Shown here: piece after piece, positions 1 through 7,300 of the stretch
Layout: each line of letters starts with the position of its first letter
How positions within the stretch are numbered: position 1 is the stretch's first letter
NCBI GenBank assembly: GCA_002696965.1
Contig: NZUB01000015.1
Location: forward strand, 1-9,680
DNA: 9,680 nucleotides
Reading direction: 5' to 3'
DNA from: Flavobacteriales bacterium
GTDB lineage: Bacteria; Bacteroidota; Bacteroidia; Flavobacteriales; TMED113
Program-made: the position numbers and the translations under genes
Notes under the pieces: model-generated
What the model was told of the DNA's origin: nothing
Database searches by the model: none
What the model saw: the letters and a program-made list of their open reading frames with translations, nothing else

Positions 1-1043
1 CCAATTCTTCTAGAGTAGAATAGGTTGCCTTTTTGAAATAAATCGATACCTTCTGTAAAAAAATTTCTCTTTTCATCATATCGAACTTCATAAGGAGATA
101 TATTAAGCACTAAGGGGTCAAATTCCACTTGTTGGAATTCGGGTAATAATATCATATCTAATGTAAGATTGATATTTTTACCAGAAAATGTTGGCAGTGA
201 AAATCCATATTTTAAATCAATACCACCACTATAATCAAAATTATATAGATGATTTGTTTCAGATTCAATAATAGGTTCTTGTATTAAAAGAGATGAAATA
301 TAAGGGTTTAGTGATAATCTAATTGGTGGTTTTATATTCTCTATGCCTTTAAGCAGTCCATTTTGATTACCTATTTTACCTTGTCTTGTATCAATATAAT
401 TCCAAGAATACTCTTCTCTTAAACGTCTTAATTCTCTGTAAATATTAAGCCCCCAAACTTGTTGGTTAACATTTGGAAATCTAATAGCTGAGTATGGAAT
501 TTTTATTTCTACACGCCATCCATTTTCATGGATTGACACACGGCTTTCCCATACAGCATCCCAGTTTTTATCCTCTATATAGCCATTGGTTGTTAATATA
601 ATTCTTTTATCTATTTGTACTCCTGCTGCAGTTACAAGAAACGCAAATTCATTAATCCCATCATTAAATGGATTTATAAATAGACCAAACACATCAGTAC
701 TTTTTCCTTCCTGATCTCGAGGACCAAGTTCTTTCATGATGCCAATTATATTAGGATCATCGTACCCTGCATTTTTATCATGAAGTTCAGCTCCTATATA
801 TATGGCATAATCATCATATGCAAATTTGACTTCTGTTTTTTGTGTAGACCGTTCAAGTTTTCCGTTTATGGGTTCAATCATATGAAAATCACTGGCAATT
901 GGAATATTAGACCAGAAAAATTCATCTAATTGCCCATCAATTATTACATTTGAATTAATTCTTTTTGCTAATACTTCTTTTTTTTGTTGTTGAGCCAACA
1001 AAAAAAAAGGGATTAAAAGAATATAAAATAAAAAATATCTCAC
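1..1043 (-). CDS. DUF5916-family exported protein with N-terminal CBM9-like domain (3' end outside window)
   Basis: My translation of the minus strand from GTG at 1043 stays open to the window edge, giving 347 complete codons of a longer protein. Residues 1-17 form a hydrophobic signal peptide (MRYFLFYILLIPFFLLA, then QQQKK). At about 34-44 it has IIDGQLDEFFW, the opening of carbohydrate-binding family 9-like (CBM9/DOMON) domains, continued by FAYDDYAIYIGAELHD and a WRVEIKIPYSAIRF strand near 180-200. The last visible residues (SPYEVRYDEKRNFFTEGIDL, then LFYSRRI) match the conserved segment of DUF5916 proteins, where the CBM9-like part leads into a probable outer-membrane beta-barrel. Family members usually exceed 700 residues, so about half is missing. 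The GTG start is chosen because an in-frame TGA lies six codons upstream with no ATG between, and the signal peptide begins directly there. The upstream ATG at 1062 is in another frame and stops after four codons. The biological role of DUF5916 proteins is not established. Confidence 0.87.
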   Translation of the reverse strand, partial: MRYFLFYILLIPFFLLAQQQKKEVLAKRINSNVIIDGQLDEFFWSNIPIASDFHMIEPINGKLERSTQKTEVKFAYDDYAIYIGAELHDKNAGYDDPNIIGIMKELGPRDQEGKSTDVFGLFINPFNDGINEFAFLVTAAGVQIDKRIILTTNGYIEDKNWDAVWESRVSIHENGWRVEIKIPYSAIRFPNVNQQVWGLNIYRELRRLREEYSWNYIDTRQGKIGNQNGLLKGIENIKPPIRLSLNPYISSLLIQEPIIESETNHLYNFDYSGGIDLKYGFSLPTFSGKNINLTLDMILLPEFQQVEFDPLVLNISPYEVRYDEKRNFFTEGIDLFQKGNLFYSRRI

Positions 1044-1048
1044 AGTTT

Positions 1049-1056
1049 CAAAGATA
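1049..1056 (-). promoter_or_regulatory. candidate -7 promoter element for the DUF5916 gene
   Basis: The minus strand reads TATCTTTG, a full match to the Bacteroidota sigma-ABfr -7 consensus TAnnTTTG. It ends only 5 nt before the GTG at 1043, so transcription from it would give a leaderless or almost leaderless mRNA. No TTG lies at the usual -33 distance, and in AT-rich DNA the match may be chance. Confidence 0.3.
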
Positions 1057-1077
1057 ATTCATTTTAGTAAATGAATT
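1056..1077. promoter_or_regulatory. perfect inverted repeat in divergent intergenic region (candidate operator)
   Basis: Two perfect 9-bp arms, AATTCATTT and AAATGAATT, are separated by a 4-bp centre (TAGT). The palindrome lies between the divergent starts of the DUF5916 gene (1043) and sucC (1135). It abuts the candidate minus-strand -7 element and overlaps the candidate plus-strand -33 TTG, where a dimeric regulator could control either gene. The repeat itself is directly visible; regulator binding is inference, and AT-rich composition raises the chance of random palindromes. Confidence 0.4.
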
Positions 1078-1110
1078 GTTTTTATTTTTTTAAACATTAG
1101 ATTATTTTTG
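1076..1110 (+). promoter_or_regulatory. candidate promoter of sucC
   Basis: TTG at 1076-1078 and TATTTTTG at 1103-1110 resemble the Bacteroidota -33 TTG and -7 TAnnTTTG elements. The spacer is 24 bp, slightly longer than usual. Transcription would begin near 1115-1118, leaving a roughly 20-nt leader before the ATG at 1135. That leader contains an A-rich run and a weak purine stretch (AAAGAG) but no strong Shine-Dalgarno site, as is common in this phylum. Confidence 0.35.
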
Positions 1111-1134
1111 ACACACAAAAAAAAGAGTTGTATT

Positions 1135-2328
1135 ATGAATTTACATGAATATCAAGGAAAGGAACTTTTAGCTAAATATGGAGTTCGGATTCAGCGTGGT
1201 TATATAGCACATACGGTGGAAGAATCTATTCAAGGAGCACAAAAAATATATAATGATACAAATACACCTTGTTTTTTAGTGAAAGCACAGGTACATGCTG
1301 GCGGGAGAGGTAAAGGAGGTGGAATTAAATTAGCAAAAGATATACATGAAGTGGAAAAATATGCTAATGCTATTTTAGGTATGAGACTAATTACGCCACA
1401 AACCTCAAAGCAGGGAAAAATAGTTCATAAAGTACTGATATGCGAAGATGTATATTATCCAGGTGAACATGAGATTGAAGAGCTATACATCTCGGTATTA
1501 TTGAATCGTAGTACAAATAGAAATATGATTATGTATTCAACTGAGGGGGGGATGGAGATAGAAAAAGTGGCAGAGGAATATCCAAATAAAATATTTACAG
1601 AAGAAATTAATCCTGAAAAAGGTTTAACTCTAGCTCAATGTCAAAAAATAGCAATTAATTTAAATATGAAGGATAGAGCATTGGACCATATGTGTACTTT
1701 TCTGAATAATTTATACACATCATATGTTGAGTCAGATGCATCACTTTTTGAGATTAACCCAGTTATTAAGGCTTCAGATAATCAAATTATAGCTGTTGAT
1801 GCGAAAGTTACTATTGATGACAATGCTCTCTTTAAGCATCCGGAAATTGAAAAATATAGAGATGAAAAAGAAGAAGATTCTGCAGAATTACATGCTAGTT
1901 CACTGGGTTTAAGCTATGTTAAATTAGATGGAAATGTAGGATGTGTTGTTAATGGTGCAGGTTTAGCAATGGCCACTATGGATATTATTAAATTATCAGG
2001 TGGTAATCCTGCCAATTTCCTAGATGTTGGAGGAACTGCAGATGCAAAAAGAGTTGAGTCAGCATTTAGAATTATTTTAGAAGATAAAAATGTAGAAGCT
2101 ATTTTAGTTAATATTTTTGGAGGTATAGTAAGGTGTGATAGAGTAGCACAGGGGGTGGTAGATGCTTATCAGAATATAGAGTCAATAGAGGTTCCAATCA
2201 TTGTAAGATTGCAGGGGACTAATGCAACTGAAGCTAAAGAAATTATTGACAATAGTGGTTTGAAATTTATTTCAGCCACTTCATTACAGTCTGCAGCTGA
2301 CGCAGTAAAATCAGTAATTGGATCTTAA
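1135..2328 (+). CDS. sucC: succinate-CoA ligase (ADP-forming) subunit beta
   Basis: This is the beta subunit of succinyl-CoA synthetase, which with SucD interconverts succinyl-CoA and succinate with phosphorylation of ADP or GDP in the TCA cycle (cytoplasm). The protein is 397 residues, close to the 388 of E. coli SucC. It begins with the hallmark MNLHEYQGKELLAKYGV. An in-frame TTG at 1108 would add nine residues (MTHKKKSCI) with no family counterpart, so ATG at 1135 is preferred. The ATP-grasp part shows K50, AQVHAGGRGKGGG (51-63), STEGGMEIEKVAEE (135-148), the metal-binding EINPV (206-210) and D222. The C-terminal ligase domain shows NGAGLAMATMDI (273-284), NFLDVGG (294-300) and NIFGGIVRCD (326-335), the GGIV stretch facing the phosphohistidine of SucD. 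The segment around 104-116 is longer than in E. coli. sucD is not adjacent; separate sucC and sucD loci are common in Bacteroidota. Confidence 0.98.
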   Translation: MNLHEYQGKELLAKYGVRIQRGYIAHTVEESIQGAQKIYNDTNTPCFLVKAQVHAGGRGKGGGIKLAKDIHEVEKYANAILGMRLITPQTSKQGKIVHKVLICEDVYYPGEHEIEELYISVLLNRSTNRNMIMYSTEGGMEIEKVAEEYPNKIFTEEINPEKGLTLAQCQKIAINLNMKDRALDHMCTFLNNLYTSYVESDASLFEINPVIKASDNQIIAVDAKVTIDDNALFKHPEIEKYRDEKEEDSAELHASSLGLSYVKLDGNVGCVVNGAGLAMATMDIIKLSGGNPANFLDVGGTADAKRVESAFRIILEDKNVEAILVNIFGGIVRCDRVAQGVVDAYQNIESIEVPIIVRLQGTNATEAKEIIDNSGLKFISATSLQSAADAVKSVIGS

Positions 2329-3020
2329 ATTTTTTTTAATATATCCCATGTTTCAATAGGATTTTTGACTTTAAATAAAGTATGAGGTCTATTTTCGAAC
2401 TGGAGTCTTTTAGCGATTGGATAATCGTTACCACCTTCATCCATTTTGTCACCAAAAAAGGATATTTCCCCAGCTATTTCATCTAGTACTTGTGCTTTGT
2501 TTTTACCCTTTTCATATATATCTATACTAATTTGTCCACCAATAGCTGCTTCAATATCTGGAAAATGTTTCATGATGTATTGACATATTTTTTCTCTTTC
2601 TTTATTTTGAGTATCCCATATGTAGTATTCTTCCCGCTTTTTTTGCGTGCAATTTCTTCCAATAGTAGAAAAATTTACTAACCCAACTCTTTGTTCAAAA
2701 TGATTTCCAAATTTCTCTAGCCATTTACTATTATTTAAAAAATTTTGCAATTCATGTTTTACATTGTCATTTAGGGAGAATGAACTTTCTCTTATTAGTT
2801 GTCCTTTTTGCCAAATTTGATTTCCACAGCTTTGATATACTTTATTTACATTCTCCCATATATTAATCCCAATTTGCTCAATAGTTTTCTCTTTATCAGA
2901 TCCAGTAACTAGGTACACATCTTTGTGTTTAATCCATTGTTTAAAAAAAACTGAAAATTCAGGATCAATAGGTAATCTACTAGGGGTCAACGTGCCATCA
3001 ATATCAAAAATATAATTCAT
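2325..3020 (-). CDS. HAD-superfamily (IIB) phosphomannomutase-like protein, eukaryotic PMM type
   Basis: The 231-residue protein has the HAD nucleophile motif FDIDGTLT with D6 and D8, motif II-like LVTGSDKEKTIEQIG (37-51), and the acidic motif FFGDKMDEGGNDYPIA (188-203, D191 and D199). Between them is a cap with segments typical of eukaryotic-type phosphomannomutases (PMM1/PMM2): EQRVGLVNFSTIGRNC (109-124) and IGGQISIDIYEKGKNK (160-175). In that family these arginines and lysines bind the phosphosugar, and the enzyme interconverts mannose-6-phosphate and mannose-1-phosphate for GDP-mannose synthesis. Length is slightly below the usual ~245. There is no signal peptide, so it is expected to be cytoplasmic. 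It starts 14 bp after the PorP/SprF stop on the same strand, so it may be the last gene of that operon. It converges on sucC with a 4-bp overlap, the two stop codons sharing two base pairs. A sugar-phosphate phosphatase is the alternative; family assignment is firm, substrate is not. Confidence 0.85.
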   Translation of the reverse strand: MNYIFDIDGTLTPSRLPIDPEFSVFFKQWIKHKDVYLVTGSDKEKTIEQIGINIWENVNKVYQSCGNQIWQKGQLIRESSFSLNDNVKHELQNFLNNSKWLEKFGNHFEQRVGLVNFSTIGRNCTQKKREEYYIWDTQNKEREKICQYIMKHFPDIEAAIGGQISIDIYEKGKNKAQVLDEIAGEISFFGDKMDEGGNDYPIAKRLQFENRPHTLFKVKNPIETWDILKKI

Positions 3021-3034
3021 AATTAATAAAATGC

Positions 3035-4066
3035 TTATTTAGCTGATTTATGTCTCATATCAGTTAGTCTAAGACGTTCCCACTTACTATTGATATTTAA
3101 CTCTAAAGGATTTTGTTGCCTGATTAATCTTTTGTTTTGTCCGAATACTTTAAATCCTATTGCAATATTATGGCTTCCATTGTGATACCCACTTAAATTT
3201 GTAGAAGTACCAATATCATAAGTGTATCCAAAAAATGCTTTTGAAGTATTAATACCAATAGACGTACTTATTGTGTTTTCGTGCGTCCTGTAGGATAATC
3301 CACTCCAAATTTTATTTTTATAAATTATTTTGATATTTAGGTCTAACTCAAACAATGAGTTATAGGAAAAAATACCCATTTTTCTTAACACAAAAGATGG
3401 AATGATTCCTATCGATTTTTCAGTGCTATTTACTCCTAAAAATGTTCCATGAAATAAAATATATTTTGTTCTTAAAATTTGATCCTGATAAATTGTATTA
3501 TTTGGTTCAGGAGCTAAGAGATTACGTACACTTAGACCAAGATCAAAGTAACTATGAAGTAATACTAAATCAAAATTAATATCTGCAACACTAGAAGACT
3601 CATTACTTTGATTATAGTTATCTATAATACCATTTGTTAATTCTGAATACGTCATGCCTTCTTGATAAACATACTGTAGCATATTAAATGTTCCACTTAA
3701 AGCCATCGAGAGAGTTAAATTACTTTCTTTATTCATCAATGCATGATATCCATAACTCATTTGTATTTGAGTACGTGTAATAGGACTGGTTTTGTCATAT
3801 ATCATTAATCCTCCTAATGCACTTTTTTGACCTATAGGTGTGTGTACAGATAAAGATGATGTTTGAGGTGCAGAATCACCAAAACCAACCCATTGATTTC
3901 TATGATTTAGAATGATCGGAGTAAATGAATATGTTCCTCCATAGGCGGCATTTATTAAGTACTCATTAAACATATATTGACTGTATATAGGTAATGCTTG
4001 GCTTTTAGTTATTGTATTAAAACTGAAGCACATAAAAATTACTAATATTGGAATATATTTCTTCAT
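3035..4066 (-). CDS. PorP/SprF-family type IX secretion membrane protein
   Basis: The 343-residue protein begins with a signal peptide (hydrophobic 5-18, likely cleavage near SQA, 22-24). The family N-terminal signature follows: YSQYMFNEYLINAAYGG (28-44), then RNQWVGFGDSAPQTSSLSVH (56-75) and GGLMIYDKTS (85-94). The remainder is alternating amphipathic strands expected to form an outer-membrane beta-barrel, for example IWSGLSYR (253-260), FFGYTYDIG (278-286) and NIAIGFKVFG (300-309). A further ATG at 4120 is in frame, but it lies inside the preceding gene and would bury the signal peptide, so ATG at 4066 is chosen. The gene starts 7 bp after the stop of the giant SprB-repeat gene, matching the cargo/SprF arrangement in which the SprF-like protein is needed to deliver or hold its type-B cargo at the surface. 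After the last strand a tail of about 34 residues is strongly basic (nine Lys/Arg against three acidic), which is odd for the family. Confidence 0.92.
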   Translation of the reverse strand: MKKYIPILVIFMCFSFNTITKSQALPIYSQYMFNEYLINAAYGGTYSFTPIILNHRNQWVGFGDSAPQTSSLSVHTPIGQKSALGGLMIYDKTSPITRTQIQMSYGYHALMNKESNLTLSMALSGTFNMLQYVYQEGMTYSELTNGIIDNYNQSNESSSVADINFDLVLLHSYFDLGLSVRNLLAPEPNNTIYQDQILRTKYILFHGTFLGVNSTEKSIGIIPSFVLRKMGIFSYNSLFELDLNIKIIYKNKIWSGLSYRTHENTISTSIGINTSKAFFGYTYDIGTSTNLSGYHNGSHNIAIGFKVFGQNKRLIRQQNPLELNINSKWERLRLTDMRHKSAK

Positions 4067-4073
4067 ATTATAC

Positions 4074-4343
4074 TTAGTATTTGATTGTAACACCTCCATT
4101 ATATGTCTTACCATTTTCATTAACTGGGTCTATTGTATAATAGTAAACAGCAAAGGGTAGGGGATTACTATTATAGGTTCCATCCCATTCATTACCAATG
4201 TAATTACTAGTTGATTTAAATACTACTTGACCCCATCTATTATATATATGTATGATTGCATCTGGATAATTTTCAATCCCTCCAATTTCCCATATATCAT
4301 TTAGACCATCCCCATTAGGAGTAAATAGACTTGGAATTACTAA
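4074..4343 (-). other. gliding-motility-associated C-terminal (type-B T9SS sorting) domain
   Basis: The last 89 residues of the giant protein carry the hallmark order of this domain: VIPSLFTPNGDGLNDIWEI, then IHIYNRWGQVVFKS, then NEWDGTYNSNPLPFAVYYYT, and a final YNGGVTIKY. In known T9SS cargo this type-B domain directs passage across the outer membrane and generally works with a co-encoded PorP/SprF protein, which is present immediately downstream. Confidence 0.95.
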
Positions 4344-7300
4344 ACAATCATTAGAGATTGGGTCCATATTAATTATTATTTCATCCGATTCGCATCCTTC
4401 TGAGTCAATAAAAGTAAATACATGTTCGCCAATTGGTAATGATATATCCTCATCTAGGATAAAGTCATAGATCTGATTCTCATATGAGAACTGATAACTT
4501 CCTGTATGGCTACCATTAACACTAAAGTTAATCAATCCATCTGCGTTTGAGCATTCTGGTGATGTAATCACCCAGGTGATGTCAAATGGTACTGGTTCAT
4601 CAATATTAACAAGGGCATCATACTCACAGTAGTTTTCGTCTATTATATTTAAATAATATTCTCCACCATTTAGATTTGAAATACTTCCATTTGTGGCATA
4701 TGTTACATCATTCAGTGTCCAATTAAATGATGGTTCTCCGGTTCCTCCACTAAAAAGTATTTCAATGCTACCATCTTGAGCACCAGAACAACTGACATCA
4801 TCATATGCAATTTCTAAATCATATAAATCAGGTTGACTCATGTCAATAACATCTATAGTTTCAACACAATTAAAATCTGCAATTATGTCAATTATATTTT
4901 CACCACCACATACATTGGTAATTGTAGCATATATTGAATTATTAATAATATCAGTTATTATTAAATTTTCTGGATTTGTACTAATATTATTACTTAGATT
5001 ATTGATACTATATTGATAATATTCATCATTATCTAATATTGGTATAGTGAAAGTATCTGATTGAGGGTCAAAATCACTATTAGGATTAAAGGGTAGACCA
5101 CCTTCAATTACTAAATAAATTTCACCTCCACATACATTTTCTAATGCATTTTCAGGACATGGCACATCATAGCCATTAAAGTCGCTAGTCCCAATCACCT
5201 CAACGGTTATTGGTTCAGGACCGGAAATTTCAAATTGTTGTATTGCTTCACATCCATCAACACCACTTTGATCAGTTACAAACACAGTGTATATACCTGC
5301 TTCTACATTTTCAAGATCTTGATTTGTACTTATTACTTCTCCTTCAGAGTTTAACCATTGATAAGTAAATTCACCCACCCCGTCTTGTGTTGATATATCA
5401 ATAAAGCTATCATAATTTTCTTCATTGGCACATAAATTATGTTGAATATCATTTAATACAATATCGAATATTTCATAGTTATATTCAAAGCACAAAGTAG
5501 TGATTGAAAATTCTCCCTCAGGGAATGGGTCTATGTTATTAGGTATACCATCACCATCTATATCAGGATCTTGGTTATTAAGGATACCATCATCATCAAT
5601 ATCGTTTGGGTCTTGGAAATTTTCATCATCAAAGTATGATGGATATAGAATTTCTGCATAGTAGTTACCTACACACAAGTCTGTTATTACGTTTTCTGTT
5701 TCTGTGGAACTTTCTAGAATTTCTCCACTACAATTATACCATTGAATTTGGACTAATTGATTATTCAGTAAATTGTAATCAATGTCAATGGCAGCAACAC
5801 CACCACAATCATTTGTGTTTGAATCACATCCAGATAATTGAATTTCAGCCCAGGGCACGGTTTCTTCAGGTGTATAGATGTCAAATTGAGTTGTTATTGA
5901 GGCACAATTACTTCCGTCAGTTATAGTTAGCGAATATGAACCTGGAAGAAGTAATATGTTGTTTGGGAATCCATTTACTGATGTTAAGTCATAATCAGTT
6001 GCTAATTCATTAATTTCATTAGGGTTGATACCGGGTGTTATGTCGGATTGTATCACTTGTCCAGTTTCTAAATTTGTCCAAACATCTTGAAAAGGTCCTT
6101 GTCCACTTTGTGTTGGTGCAGTAATGATTGGAGTTACATTAACTGGACAATCTGGGCAAGTTTCATAATCAGGAACAAAAACGTACAAAGGTTCTGGTCC
6201 CCCTATTTCAAATTCTAATTCAGTTTCACAAATATCAATTCCATTAGTAGCATCGCTATATATTGTAATACTATAGTTACCTGCTGAAAGAGAATTAGGA
6301 TTTATTTGTCCCCAATCAATATTGAATGCACTTGTAGGATTTGAGAATGTCCAAATACCAAGCACATCATCCTCATCAATCCCAGGTGGAGGATTTCCAT
6401 TTGCATCAAAATCTGCATAATCTAGGGTATTGATAATACCATCACCATCAACATCAGCTGCCTCAACTGTATTTACATACCCATCTCCATCTAAATCTTC
6501 AAGTGAATAAATAGTTATACTTTCAACAATACCGTCACTAGCTCCGAAGCATGATATGTTATATCCACCAGGGTATACAGAGAGATCTACTTCAATTAGG
6601 TTAGGATCTATTAAATTTACTAAGTCAATTTCAAAATCAAATGTAGGAGTTGGACAACTGTTACCATCTTCAATATATATTTGATATGATCCTGGTTGTA
6701 GGTCTTTATCAGTTACACAGCCATCATCACCTAAATCTATTTGAATTAACTCCCCTGGTTCATTAGGGTCAAGCATATTAAGGAAGTAGTAATATGGTTC
6801 TATACCTCCACTTATTGATACGCAAGCACTTCCTTCTTCATTTTTTGCACAGTTATCTTGTTGAATATCTACTTCAAATTCAAGTGGTACAGGTTCTTCT
6901 CTTAAATCAAAATCAACTACAATTGCACAATTGGGAGCAAGACAGTCTTCAACGACAGCAAAATAATATCCTGCACTCAAACCTGTTAGAGAAAATGTTT
7001 CAAATATATTATCACCATTAGAAATTGCTGGTAAGTTGTCCGCATTTTCAATTCCATTAATTATTTCAAGATCTGTTCCGTCATCATAATCAAAATTACC
7101 ATTACTATCTTCATACCATGAAACTGTCCAAAATGCTCCATTATCTAGGCAGGTTGCATTTTGATATTCATCTTCAGAACCTCCAGAAATTATTAGTGTT
7201 GCATAGGCATCTTCAGCCCCATAGCACGATACTGCCGAAGGGTCGATTATATTGCCTTGTAGATCATATTCACTAAACTCACTATAGGAACTTTGTGCTT

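Noticed and set aside
1108..1134. TTG-initiated N-terminal extension of sucC
   Set aside because: The extra residues MTHKKKSCI have no counterpart in SucC; the family start MNLHEYQ begins at ATG 1135, and the TTG overlaps the candidate -7 element.
2320..2346. Bidirectional intrinsic terminator at the sucC/PMM-like junction
   Set aside because: A hairpin can be drawn (GGAT-c-TTAAA, T-rich loop, TTTAA-tat-ATCC), but it is AU-rich with an internal loop and has no GC stem, so I do not call it a terminator.
2490..2681. Plus-strand 63-codon open frame
   Set aside because: It lies wholly inside the PMM-like gene on the opposite strand, is made of hydrophobic low-complexity residues, and has no recognisable domain.
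4067..4120. Upstream in-frame ATG for the PorP/SprF gene
   Set aside because: It would overlap the end of the giant gene and place 18 polar residues before a clear signal peptide.
5606..5926. Plus-strand 106-codon open frame
   Set aside because: It is antisense to the giant repeat gene, whose frame is clearly coding; the His/Leu/Gln-rich translation is a complement artefact of Asp/Asn-rich codons.
6794..7021. Plus-strand 75-codon open frame
   Set aside because: It is antisense to the repeat gene with a Leu/Gln/His-rich shadow composition and no family features.
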